Shown here: piece by piece, positions 39,601-47,080 of the stretch
How positions within the stretch are numbered: position 1 is the first letter of the stretch
Layout of the letters: the number at the start of each line of letters is the position of its first letter
Made by a program: the position numbers and the translations under genes
Notes under the pieces: generated by a model
The model's database searches: none
The model's input: only the letters and a program-made list of their open reading frames with translations
Told to the model about the DNA's origin: nothing
NCBI GenBank assembly: GCA_036005845.1
Contig: DASYQD010000018.1
Location: forward strand, 1-64,000
Direction of reading: 5' to 3'
DNA length: 64,000 nt
From: DASYQD01 sp036005845
Lineage (GTDB): Bacteria > Acidobacteriota > Thermoanaerobaculia > Multivoradales > JAIOJS01

Positions 39601-40242
39601 ATGAGCGACAACGACCACCACCCCGACGGGATAGCGAAGCGCGACAGCCTCACTCCGCTCAACGCCTGCGTCCACGCCGCGCTGGAGCACGGCGTGGGGC
39701 TGGCTCAGGCGTTCTTTGAAGGGCGCCAGCTTGACCCGTGGCTGTTCGCTCACATTGTGCGCTACGGGGTGCTGGAGCACCTACCGGACGCCATCGTCAA
39801 CGTGGACGATTACGGCGTCACACGCAACGCCATGTGCGGCGTGGAGATTCACGCTGACGGTTGCTCCATTCGGATCTGGAAGAAGCCCAGGGCCGAGGAT
39901 GAGTATCTCCAGCCTCCAGGAGAGTCGGAGGTCCGCCAATCCTTCTACTGGCAGCAGATCCCTCTGCCTTTCGCAGTCGAGCAGCAGCTACCTCAGCCGG
40001 ACAACTTGGCGTATGTCTGGGAAGCCTTGCCCTCCGGGACAATGAATCTGTTCCTCGTCAAGCCGAGCGGCATCGAAGGAATCTGGAAGCCGGGTCTATT
40101 CGAGTGGGCCGTTCCGGTGCCGCATCCGGCGGAGCTGGTCACCGTCGGTACCGACTTCCTCGAGGGCGACGAGGACGAAGATCTGGATATCGACCTGCCA
40201 AACGCGGGTTCTGGTGGCGGCGAGCCCAACGGCGGAGCCTAA
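39601..40242 (+). CDS. Unknown island protein upstream of XRE/ImmA regulator
   Basis: 213 residues, soluble, acidic C-terminus (EGDEDEDLDIDLP) and Gly-rich tail. The sequence has VCHAALEHGVGLAQAFF-like helical N-terminus (residues 18-40), a segment GVEIHADGCSIRIWKKP and another WEALPSGTMNLFLVKPSGIE that suggest a compact beta domain. No known family. Its stop is seven bases before the start of the XRE/ImmA gene, so they are one operon expressed from a leaderless promoter. Confidence 0.6.
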   Translation: MSDNDHHPDGIAKRDSLTPLNACVHAALEHGVGLAQAFFEGRQLDPWLFAHIVRYGVLEHLPDAIVNVDDYGVTRNAMCGVEIHADGCSIRIWKKPRAEDEYLQPPGESEVRQSFYWQQIPLPFAVEQQLPQPDNLAYVWEALPSGTMNLFLVKPSGIEGIWKPGLFEWAVPVPHPAELVTVGTDFLEGDEDEDLDIDLPNAGSGGGEPNGGA

Positions 40243-40249
40243 GGCAGTC

Positions 40250-41356
40250 ATGGCGGCAGTCAACGGAGAACGCGTCAAGCAGGCGCGCGAGATACGAGCG
40301 CTTACGCAGGGTGAGCTTGCAGAGCGCATCGGAGTCTCGCAGCCAACCATTTCGCTCATCGAACAAGGAGCGCAGCAGCCATCCGAAGGGGTGCTGCAAG
40401 CGCTGGTGCTGGCGACGGGCTTTCCTGTGGGCTTCTTTCAGAAAGGGAAGGGGCCGGACTTTCCGTCGGGGTCTATGCTCTATCGCAAGTCGAAGAAACT
40501 ACCGAGCACGCCAGCCAGTCAGTTGCGGCAGTCGGCGCGGCTTGCTCTGGAGCTGGTCCAAGCCCTCGGCACTCGATTCAAGCCGATCCCCGTGCGGATA
40601 CCGCTGGTAGGCAGCGGTGATCCGATAGAGGCCGCGCATGTCGGCCGGTCGGTCCTGGGAGCATCGCCAGACGGGCCGATGACCGGAGTCATTCGGCGCC
40701 TGGAGCGCGCCGGGGTGCTTGTCGTATTCCTCCCCTCGGCGCCCGACGGATTCGACGGCTTCTCCGCTTGGTCCGACGAGGGCGACGGACACGAGAGGCG
40801 CCCAATCATTTGCCTTAAGCACGGCGTGCCGGGCGACCGTCTTAGGCTCACGGCGGCGGAGGAGCTGGGCCACCTGATGATGCATCAGGACTTCCTAGGC
40901 GGTTTGAAGGAGCTGGAGCAGGAAGCCGATGAGTTTGCAGGAGAGTTTCTATTTCCGCAGAGCGAGATGAAGGAGCAACTCAGGCTGCCGATAACACTCG
41001 CGCACTTGGGCGAGCTCAAAGCGCGTTGGGGCGTCTCCATCGCTGCCATCGCACACCTTGCCGAGCAGCGGGGATTGATCAGCGACCGCCAAAAGCGGTA
41101 CGTGCGGGCAAAGCTGCATGATCGCGGGTGGCTGCATACGGAGCCGATCCATATCCCGGTAGAGGCCCCCAAGCTTTGGCGCCAGATGGCGGAGGGCATC
41201 TTCGGAGCGCCGGTTGACCATAAGCGCTTGGCGCGCGAGTTTGAGGTCTCCTCTGGCTTCGTTCAACAGTTGATCGAGGTCAACCGGCCGCTAGACGCGA
41301 GACCCATTGCTCCTAGCTCTCAGGTTCTTCTGCGCTTCGACCGCCGTCGCGCCTGA
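40250..41356 (+). CDS. XRE-family regulator fused to ImmA/IrrE-type peptidase domain, altered active site
   Basis: 368 residues from ATG 40250. Residues 4-60 are a canonical XRE helix-turn-helix (VKQAREIRALTQGELAERIG; SQPTISLIEQG). Residues about 145-240 match the ImmA/IrrE (M78-like) domain, including RRPIICLKHGVPGDRLRL and EQEADEFAGEFLFP. The metal-binding HEXXH reads AEELGH (204-208): the first His is Glu, while Glu 205 and His 208 remain. Zinc binding may be lost, making it a sensor or a non-cleaving regulator. Such proteins control mobile-element and stress genes by cleaving or binding repressors. Confidence 0.8.
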   Translation: MAAVNGERVKQAREIRALTQGELAERIGVSQPTISLIEQGAQQPSEGVLQALVLATGFPVGFFQKGKGPDFPSGSMLYRKSKKLPSTPASQLRQSARLALELVQALGTRFKPIPVRIPLVGSGDPIEAAHVGRSVLGASPDGPMTGVIRRLERAGVLVVFLPSAPDGFDGFSAWSDEGDGHERRPIICLKHGVPGDRLRLTAAEELGHLMMHQDFLGGLKELEQEADEFAGEFLFPQSEMKEQLRLPITLAHLGELKARWGVSIAAIAHLAEQRGLISDRQKRYVRAKLHDRGWLHTEPIHIPVEAPKLWRQMAEGIFGAPVDHKRLAREFEVSSGFVQQLIEVNRPLDARPIAPSSQVLLRFDRRRA

Positions 41357-41579
41357 ATCGCAGGCTTGACACGTAGCTCGTTGGTAACCACACCGTGGAT
41401 ACTAATTGGAGACGTGGCGATGGACCCAAGAGAACGGCGCAGACTGGTGATAACGGTAACGGTCCGAATCACTCGGAAGGGTAACGCATGGACTGTTCCT
41501 TCTCAGTGAGCGTCCCGAACGTTGGACCACCTCGGGGAAGTGGCGGTCACCCACCGTTGGCACTCTCGGATGGTGACTG

Positions 41580-41851
41580 GTAACGATGTCAAGTTTCGCG
41601 GGCCGCGGTGGAGAAGCTGCGAGCAGAGCGGGTGGCGAGATGCGCGTGTGGGGGAGCACCGTGCTAATCAAAACGCTGGCCGAGTACGACCGGTCGACGA
41701 GTACCGGCTCGCCGGCTACCCGCTCGTGCTGAGCACTGGCAAGAAGCTGTTCTCCGACAGGTTCGCGTCACCAGACTTCACCCTGACCGAGTCGCGCGCC
41801 GTGCGATCCGGAGGCCTGGTCAACACCTACCGTGGCGCCGGCTCAGGCTGA
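41580..41851 (+). pseudogene. RibD/dihydrofolate-reductase-family C-terminal fragment with frameshifts
   Basis: Three protein pieces in different frames give a recognisable DHFR/RibD-family C-terminus: VEKLRAERVA, then MRVWGSTVLIKTLAEYD, then VDEYRLAGYPLVLSTGKKLF and LTESRAVRSGGLVNTYRGAG. The last two would join if one base (T of a CTG codon) were restored near 41691. The N-terminal half of the gene is absent. The rest of 41357-41579 contains no gene I can support. The remnant sits at the right end of the island. Confidence 0.55.
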
Positions 41852-41867
41852 TCAACCACACCGACAG

Positions 41868-41948
41868 CTCGTCTCGGCGTTCTGCTTGCCGGCGGTGGTC
41901 GCCGCGCTGGCGGGTGACGGGCTGATTGAGCTGAGCGCGGCGGCGCGG
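41868..41948 (+). repeat. Diverged duplicate of the ctaB 3' end
   Basis: 41868-41926 aligns without gaps to 37022-37080, the last codons of ctaB: 50 of 59 bases match by hand count. After a one-base gap about 20 of the next 22 bases also match. The frame encodes LVSAFCLPAVVAALAGDGLI but the stop codon is displaced. It marks the right boundary of the 37.1-41.9 kb island. Confidence 0.7.
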
Positions 41949-41970
41949 ATACGGGACCGCCTGGCGGGGC

Positions 41971-41989
41971 AGCACGTGATTCACGTGCT
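41971..41989. promoter_or_regulatory. Perfect 19-bp palindrome, probable VapB operator
   Basis: AGCACGTGA-T-TCACGTGCT has 9-bp arms and a one-base centre, 15 bases before the vapB ATG. A TAATCT -10-like box starts at its right end (41989-41994). Autoregulatory palindromes in this position are usual for VapBC operons. Confidence 0.6.
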
Positions 41990-42004
41990 AATCTGGGAGC
42001 CGCC

Positions 42005-42238
42005 ATGAAGACGAACGTCACGCTCAAGCTCGATGCGGATCTCCTCCGCGAGGCGCGCGTGGTGGCAGCCGAAGAGGGGCGATCGATGAGCGCTCTTCTC
42101 ACCGATCAACTCGAAGGCATCGTGCGCGAGCGGAAGGCCTTCGTTAAGGCGCGGCGGCGGGCACTTGCCCGTCTCCGAGAGGGTCTCGACCTCCAGTGGA
42201 CACCGCCCGCATCGCGGGACGAGCTCCATGAGCGATAG
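42005..42238 (+). CDS. vapB: VapB-type ribbon-helix-helix antitoxin
   Basis: 77 residues starting MKTNVTLKLDADLLREARVV, then AAEEGRSMSALLTDQLEGIV: the beta-strand and two helices of an Arc/MetJ/CopG-type dimer. The C-terminal third (about 42-77) is the charged toxin-binding tail. GGGAG precedes the ATG. The stop overlaps the toxin gene start by 11 bases. It should bind the palindrome at 41971-41989 and neutralise the PIN toxin. Confidence 0.8.
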   Translation: MKTNVTLKLDADLLREARVVAAEEGRSMSALLTDQLEGIVRERKAFVKARRRALARLREGLDLQWTPPASRDELHER

Positions 42239-42680
42239 ACACTTCGTCGACACCAACATCCTGATGTACGCCCACGACGCTGCCACGGGCGAGAAGCATC
42301 AAATGGCCCGGGCGCTGGTGGAGCAGTTGTGGGAGACGAGGTCGGGTGTCGTCAGCACCCAGGTCCTTCAGGAGCTGGCGGTCAACTTGCGGAGGAAGGC
42401 CAAGAAGCCACTCGATGCAAGGACGACTCGTGACGTCGTGTCCGACTACCTTGCGTGGCACGTTGTCGTGAATGGCGGGGAGTCGGTTCTCGAAGCGCTC
42501 GATCTCGAAGCGCGGCATCGCATCTCTTTCTGGGATGCCCTCCTGATACAGGCCGCGAACGCTTCTGGCGCTGAGATCCTCTACTCCGAGGATCTGTCGG
42601 ACGGCCAACGTTACGGATCGGTACGAGTCATCAATCCGTTTCGAGTGAAGGCCCGCGCCGCTCCGCCATCGCCCGGCTAG
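42228..42680 (+). CDS. vapC: PIN-domain ribonuclease toxin (VapC)
   Basis: 150 residues from ATG 42228, overlapping the antitoxin by 11 bases. PIN-domain motifs: FVDTNILMYAHD with Asp 8, a conserved Ser-x-Gln-x-x-x-E (VVSTQVLQELAVNL), and FWDALLIQAANASGAEILYS with the acidic pair WDA/EDL. It would cleave RNA, commonly tRNA or rRNA, when free of VapB. Confidence 0.82.
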   Translation: MSDRHFVDTNILMYAHDAATGEKHQMARALVEQLWETRSGVVSTQVLQELAVNLRRKAKKPLDARTTRDVVSDYLAWHVVVNGGESVLEALDLEARHRISFWDALLIQAANASGAEILYSEDLSDGQRYGSVRVINPFRVKARAAPPSPG

Positions 42681-42683
42681 AAT
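42678..42683 (+). promoter_or_regulatory. Putative -10 box (TAGAAT), near-leaderless
   Basis: TAGAAT overlaps the vapC stop and lies nine bases before ATG 42693 of the Sco gene. No clear -35. Part of the window-wide TANNNT-to-start-codon pattern. Confidence 0.35.
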
Positions 42684-42692
42684 CCGCGGCCG

Positions 42693-43343
42693 ATGGCTGC
42701 CATGGCTCCTCCCCCCGTGCGCTGGCTTCCGGCCGCGCTCGGCGCGCTGCTGCTGATGATGACGATCGGCCTCGGCCTCGTCTGGTGGTGGGGGAGGCAG
42801 CCGCCGCCGTCGCTGCCGGTGATGAGCGAGCTGCCGGCGTTCACGCTCATAGACAAGAGCGGCGCGACGGTCACGCCCGCCACGCTCGCCGGGCGGCCGT
42901 GGATCGCCGACCTCGTCTTCACGCGTTGCCAGCTCTCCTGTCCGCTGATGACCGAGCGCATGGCGTCGCTCGGCCAGCGCCTCGCGCCCGGCGTGCGCCG
43001 CGTCAGCATCTCGGTCGATCCGGCGCACGACACGCCGGCGGTGCTCGCCGAGTACGCGAAGGTGCACAAGGCGGAGGCGCCCGATTGGCTCTTCCTCACC
43101 GGTGACGAAGCCGAAATGCATCGCCTCGCGGTCGAAGGGTTCAAGCTCGGCGTCGCTCCCGCCGACGCCAGCGATCCGCGCGCCGCGCAGGAGCCGGTGA
43201 CGCACAGCACGCGCTTCGTGCTCGTCGACGGCCAGGGCCGCGTGCGGGGGTGGTACGACGCCTTCGACGAGGGCTCGCTGGGCAAGTTGCTGCGCGACGC
43301 GGCGTGGCTCGCCGCCAGCAACGACGGGGCCGCCGGCGGGTGA
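42693..43343 (+). CDS. SCO1/SenC-family copper chaperone (second copy)
   Basis: 216 residues with one N-terminal TM anchor (about 12-33) and a SCO thioredoxin-fold domain. The copper site is CQLSC (about residues 75-79) with the distal His in VTHSTRFVLVD. It is shorter than the cluster 2 Sco and lacks the C-terminal TM. Its stop overlaps the DUF420 gene (GTGA). The pair likely serves CuA or CuB assembly of one of the two oxidases, perhaps cluster 1, which has no sco of its own. Confidence 0.85.
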   Translation: MAAMAPPPVRWLPAALGALLLMMTIGLGLVWWWGRQPPPSLPVMSELPAFTLIDKSGATVTPATLAGRPWIADLVFTRCQLSCPLMTERMASLGQRLAPGVRRVSISVDPAHDTPAVLAEYAKVHKAEAPDWLFLTGDEAEMHRLAVEGFKLGVAPADASDPRAAQEPVTHSTRFVLVDGQGRVRGWYDAFDEGSLGKLLRDAAWLAASNDGAAGG

Positions 43344-43753
43344 CGCTGCGCGATCTGCCGGCGCTCAACGCTGCCCTCAACGCCGCCTCGGCGATCACGC
43401 TCCTCATCGGCTACGGGCTCATCCGCCGCGGCCGCTGGCGCGCGCACCGCGCGGCGATGATCACGGCGTTCGTGCTGTCGAGCGTGTTCCTCACTTCGTA
43501 TCTCGTCTACCACGCGCAGGTGGGCAGCGTGCGCTTCCCGGGGCAGGGCTGGGTGCGCACGCTCTACCTAACGATCCTCGCCACGCACACGGTGCTCGCC
43601 GCCGCCGTGCCGGTGCTGGCGATCGTCACGCTGTCGCGCGCGCTGCGGCGGCGCTTCGACCGCCACAAGCTGATCGCGCGCTGGACGCTGCCGATCTGGC
43701 TCTACGTATCGGTGACCGGCGTCGTCGTCTACTGGATGTTGTACCGACTCTGA
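43340..43753 (+). CDS. DUF420 membrane protein (CtaM-like oxidase assembly factor)
   Basis: 137 residues from GTG 43340 with four TM helices. The DUF420 pattern is present: LPALNAALNAASAITLLIGY, GRWRAHRAAMITAFVLSSVF, SYLVYHAQVGSV, ILATHTVLAAAVPVL and RHKLIARWTLPIWLYVSVTG with conserved His residues in each. Members such as CtaM are needed for heme-copper oxidase maturation. Coupling to a Sco gene supports that. Confidence 0.78.
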   Translation: MTLRDLPALNAALNAASAITLLIGYGLIRRGRWRAHRAAMITAFVLSSVFLTSYLVYHAQVGSVRFPGQGWVRTLYLTILATHTVLAAAVPVLAIVTLSRALRRRFDRHKLIARWTLPIWLYVSVTGVVVYWMLYRL

Positions 43754-43792
43754 GCGCGTCACGCGCGCGCCCAATCGCCGCCGGCGCGCCTG

Positions 43793-43798
43793 TATCCT
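43793..43798 (+). promoter_or_regulatory. Putative -10 box (TATCCT), leaderless
   Basis: TATCCT ends six bases before GTG 43805, so a standard +1 falls on the first base of the start codon. No -35 recognised. Confidence 0.35.
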
Positions 43799-43804
43799 TG
43801 CGGC

Positions 43805-44272
43805 GTGGCATGGCGCGATCGCCCGCTGGGCCTGATCCTCATCGTCGCCTACAAGGCGATCTGGGGCACGCTCGAGATCGCGGCCGGCATCTCCGTCCAC
43901 TGGGTGCCGTCGCTGCTCGCGGCGAGGCTGGCCGACGACCCGCAAGACCAGCTCGCCAACTGGTTGAAGGCTCACGTGCCGCTCGAGCCGGAGCACCTGC
44001 GTTTGGCGATCTTCGGTCTGCTGGCGCTCGGCATCCTCAAATGGGCGCTGGCGATCGGGATCTGGCGGCGGTCGTGGCTGGTGCGCGACCTGGCGCTGCT
44101 GGTGATGGGCGTCGCCGGCGTCTTCGCCATCGTCGGGTTGGCGGCGCATGCGACGATCTTCCGGCTGGTGGTCGTCGTCACCGACCTGCTCATCGTCGTC
44201 TACATCTGGCGCTTCCTGCCGCGCCACCTGCCGCCGCGGCCGAGGCGCGCCGGGACGCCGGTGCTACCCTGA
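43805..44272 (+). CDS. DUF2127 membrane protein
   Basis: 155 residues from GTG 43805 with four TM helices. The opening RPLGLILIVAYKAIWGTLEI and the later LAIFGLLALGILKWALAIGIW match DUF2127, a family of small integral membrane proteins without known function. It is expressed from its own leaderless -10 box by prediction. Confidence 0.68.
   Translation: MAWRDRPLGLILIVAYKAIWGTLEIAAGISVHWVPSLLAARLADDPQDQLANWLKAHVPLEPEHLRLAIFGLLALGILKWALAIGIWRRSWLVRDLALLVMGVAGVFAIVGLAAHATIFRLVVVVTDLLIVVYIWRFLPRHLPPRPRRAGTPVLP
44265..44270 (+). promoter_or_regulatory. Putative -10 box (TACCCT), leaderless
   Basis: TACCCT ends six bases before ATG 44277, placing the predicted +1 on the A of the start codon. It overlaps the end of the DUF2127 gene. 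Confidence 0.35.
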
Positions 44273-44276
44273 TCGC

Positions 44277-45176
44277 ATGACGGCGCGGGATCCCCAAGCC
44301 ACACCGGGACCGCTCGAGGTGTTGGCCGAGGCCGAGCGCACGGTGCGCGAGCAAGGCCGCGCCGCGCTCTGCCAGGTGGTGCGCGTCGAGGGGTCGACGC
44401 CCGGCAAGGTGGGCTGGAAGCTGCTCGTGCGACCCGACGGCAGTTCGTGGGGCAACCTCGGCGGCGGCGCCTTCGAGGCGATGGTCGCTGCCGACGCCGC
44501 CGAGCTGCTCGCCGCGTCGAACGCGGGCTCGGAGGTCAAGCGCTACTACCTGACCGAGAAGGCGGTGCAGGGCGAGCCCACGGGCATGGTCTGCGGCGGC
44601 CTGATGGAGGTGCTGCTCGAGGTGCTGGCGGCGCCGCCGCTGGTCGTCGTTTGCGGCGGCGGACCGGTGGGGCAGGCGGTCGTGCGCGCGGCGGCGCTCG
44701 CCGGCTTCGACTCGGCGGTGGCCGAGGACCGCCCGCGCTTCCGCGAGCCGGCGCTCTTCCCGGCGGCGACGCGGCCGGTCGAGGTGTCGCGCGATTACCG
44801 CGAAGACTTTCTCGCGCCGTTCGCCGGCCGCGAGCTCTACGTGGCGATCGTCTCGCGCTGCTGGGAGACCGATTCGGCGGCGCTGGCGGCGGTGGTGCGG
44901 CAGGCGCCGGCGCGGCTCGCCTATCTCGGTTTGATGGGCAGCCGGCGCAAGATCGCGCGCGTGCGGCGCGAGGTGGAGAAGCAGGGTCTCGCGCTCGACC
45001 GAGGCTTGACGCTGGATGGCGCCGGTCTGCGCGCGCCGATCGGGCTGCCCATCGGCGGCGACACGCCGGGTGAGATCGCCATTGCGATCGTCGCCGAGAT
45101 GATCCAGGTGCGCAGCGCGGCGGCGGCCGCGGCGAGTAGCGGCGCCGCCAGCGCATCCGGCGCGCGGTCGGCTTAG
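44277..45176 (+). CDS. XdhC/CoxI-family molybdenum-cofactor maturation protein
   Basis: 299 residues from ATG 44277. The N-terminal XdhC_CoxI domain has LCQVVRVEGSTPGKVGWKLL and GNLGGGAFEAMV; the C-terminal Rossmann XdhC_C domain has VVVCGGGPVGQAVVRAA and YLGLMGSRRKIARVR, ending with LPIGGDTPGEIAIAIVAEMI. XdhC proteins bind and sulfurate molybdenum cofactor for xanthine dehydrogenase or CO dehydrogenase-type enzymes. No such enzyme is in the window. Its stop interlocks with the convergent glycosyltransferase-like gene. Confidence 0.82.
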   Translation: MTARDPQATPGPLEVLAEAERTVREQGRAALCQVVRVEGSTPGKVGWKLLVRPDGSSWGNLGGGAFEAMVAADAAELLAASNAGSEVKRYYLTEKAVQGEPTGMVCGGLMEVLLEVLAAPPLVVVCGGGPVGQAVVRAAALAGFDSAVAEDRPRFREPALFPAATRPVEVSRDYREDFLAPFAGRELYVAIVSRCWETDSAALAAVVRQAPARLAYLGLMGSRRKIARVRREVEKQGLALDRGLTLDGAGLRAPIGLPIGGDTPGEIAIAIVAEMIQVRSAAAAAASSGAASASGARSA

Positions 45177-46507
45177 GCGTCGATCGCAGCCGCCGAGGCT
45201 TCCGCTGCGCCGCTCGCCGCTGCCGCGGTGCGCATGCCGTCGGCGAAGAGCGCCACAGCCATTGCCGCGATCGTCGCCGGGAAGATCTGCAGCACGATGC
45301 GCGTGAAGGTGGTGACGACCAAAAGCCTCGTGTCGGTGTCCTGGCCGGCGCAGCTCGCCAGGTAGCCGGCGAGGTGGAGCAGGGCGACGGCGACGAACGG
45401 CCGCAGCCGCGGCACGAGCAGCAGCAGCGGCAGCACGAGGAGCAGCAGCGCGAAGCCGTGCCACTCCGGCGCCAGCAGTTGTTCGGCGACGATGCGGAGG
45501 GTGGCGACGAGCCGACTCGGGATGGGCAGCCCTTTGTCGTAGCTCTGCAGCAGGTGGTGCTGCGCGATGCGCCACCACGAATAGCCGACGATGAGCATCG
45601 GTGGCACGAGGAGCGCCGCGGAACCTGCCGGGCGCGGGCGTCGGCCGTGCCAGAACCAACGGCTGAGCTGCACGGCGACGAGACCGACCGCCATCACCAA
45701 GCCCTCCTGCTTCGAGGCGCCAGCGAGCGCGGCGCAGAGACCGATCTGCACGTCGGCCGCGGTCGACAGCGGCGCGAGGAGCGCGGGCAGCGAGGCGGCG
45801 AGCGCCAGCGCGAGGAACCAGTCGGCGGCGCCCGCCATGATGTTGGCGACGGCGAAGCCGGCGCAGGAGAGCGCGACGAAGGCGACGACGGCGTGGCGCC
45901 GGAACGGCGGGATGCCTTCCGCGACCAGCACCTCACGCACGCTGATCAGGATGAGCGCCAGCAGCAGCGGCGACCAGAGCAGCAGTGCACCTTCGCGCCA
46001 GCCGGCAAGCATCGCGGTGACCGCCAGCAGCTCGGGGTAGAGGTTGGGGTAGTCGGGGTGGAACACCCAGCCCAGCGGCTGCGCGAGGTAGCCGTAATCG
46101 ACATGGCCCTCGAGCAGGAAGCGATGTCCCTTGAGACCCCAGTGGTAGATGAAGTCGGGGATGGCGATCCACCCCGTCCAGGCGAGTGCAGCGAAACCGA
46201 GCACCGCCAGGATCGCGACGGCATCACCCCAGCCGAAGCTCGCGCTCCGCCGCGACGGCCTGCGCGCGCGAACAACGAACGCGATGAGCGCGGCGGCGAG
46301 TAAGAACGGCAGCGCGATAGCGAGTCTCCAGCGCCAGCCGAGGAGGTCGAGCAGGCTCAGCAGCGCGTGAAGCAGCAGCGCGCCAGCGATGAACCCAAGG
46401 ACGAGTCGCAGCGGTCGCGTGACCGGCAGCCGCGCGGCGATCGGCTGCCCAGCCGCGGCGAGCAGCACGAGCACCAGAGGCGCCGCCAACCAGCCGAGCG
46501 CGCTCAC
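45173..46507 (-). CDS. GT-C-like polytopic membrane glycosyltransferase
   Basis: 444 residues from GTG 46507, overlapping the upstream gene stop. At least ten TM helices. After the first helices a periplasmic loop carries IPDFIYHWGLKGHRFLLEGH and PDYPNLYPELLAV, with an Asp early in the loop as in ArnT/PMT-type GT-C glycosyltransferases that use polyprenyl-phosphate sugars. It probably adds a sugar to a surface glycan or lipid. Assignment is by fold pattern only. Confidence 0.6.
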   Translation of the reverse strand: MSALGWLAAPLVLVLLAAAGQPIAARLPVTRPLRLVLGFIAGALLLHALLSLLDLLGWRWRLAIALPFLLAAALIAFVVRARRPSRRSASFGWGDAVAILAVLGFAALAWTGWIAIPDFIYHWGLKGHRFLLEGHVDYGYLAQPLGWVFHPDYPNLYPELLAVTAMLAGWREGALLLWSPLLLALILISVREVLVAEGIPPFRRHAVVAFVALSCAGFAVANIMAGAADWFLALALAASLPALLAPLSTAADVQIGLCAALAGASKQEGLVMAVGLVAVQLSRWFWHGRRPRPAGSAALLVPPMLIVGYSWWRIAQHHLLQSYDKGLPIPSRLVATLRIVAEQLLAPEWHGFALLLLVLPLLLLVPRLRPFVAVALLHLAGYLASCAGQDTDTRLLVVTTFTRIVLQIFPATIAAMAVALFADGMRTAAAASGAAEASAAAIDA

Positions 46508-46995
46508 GGCAACCGGTAGAGACCGCACCAGGGCTCGCCCGCCACGCGCCGCGCGCCTGCTGGCGCCGAACGCGAGCTCGCGACGACGACGCGGCCCGGC
46601 GGCGTCGCCGCACCCGCCTGCACCACCTCGCGGTGCGGCAGGAAGTACGCGGCCCAGCGCCAGCGGAAGAAGTCGTTCGTCGGGTCCCACAGCAGCACCG
46701 GCTCGCGCGCCGGGAGCAGCGCGTCGACGCTCCGCAGGCAGCGGTCCAGGCGCTCCGGCGGCCGGCTGCCGAGCCGCCAGTACATCGAGCTCGGCTGGTG
46801 GAGCGTGCCCGCAAGCCAGTCGTGGCGCGCGCCGCGGGCCTCGAAAACGAAGGTGCCGCCGGCCCAGACGAGCAGCAGCGCGACCAGCACGTCCGCCAGC
46901 CGACGCGACGAGCCGGGCCCGCGCGCACGCAGAAGTGGCGTCGCGCCATCCACGGCGCGTGCATCACTCGGTGGCGTCGACGGCGTGGCCATCAT
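46504..46995 (-). CDS. Unknown membrane-anchored protein of glycan locus
   Basis: 163 residues from ATG 46995 (or 46992). One TM helix near residues 32-52 (LADVLVALLLVWAGGTFVFE) and a periplasmic C-terminal domain with PVLLWDPTNDFFRWRWAAYF and REVVQAGAAT, resembling the extracytoplasmic domain of GT-C accessory proteins. It is coupled by overlap to the downstream GT-C-like gene and divergent from the methyltransferase gene. Confidence 0.5.
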   Translation of the reverse strand: MMATPSTPPSDARAVDGATPLLRARGPGSSRRLADVLVALLLVWAGGTFVFEARGARHDWLAGTLHQPSSMYWRLGSRPPERLDRCLRSVDALLPAREPVLLWDPTNDFFRWRWAAYFLPHREVVQAGAATPPGRVVVASSRSAPAGARRVAGEPWCGLYRLP

Positions 46996-47066
46996 CGAAG
47001 GGTGCGCGAAGCGGCGCGCAGACGATATCGCCCGCGCGGCGCAGGGCCGCACGGCGCGCGAGCGGA

Positions 47067-47072
47067 TAAGCT
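47067..47072 (+). promoter_or_regulatory. Putative -10 box (TAAGCT), near-leaderless
   Basis: TAAGCT lies eight bases before ATG 47081, predicted leader about two bases. No -35 recognised. Confidence 0.3.
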
Positions 47073-47080
47073 GCGCGGCC

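Noticed and set aside
39378..39780. N-terminal extension of the 38518-39375 gene to 39780
   Set aside because: The extension would cover the strong divergent promoter at 39566-39594 and reads as low-quality sequence; GTG 39375 with GGAGG is better.
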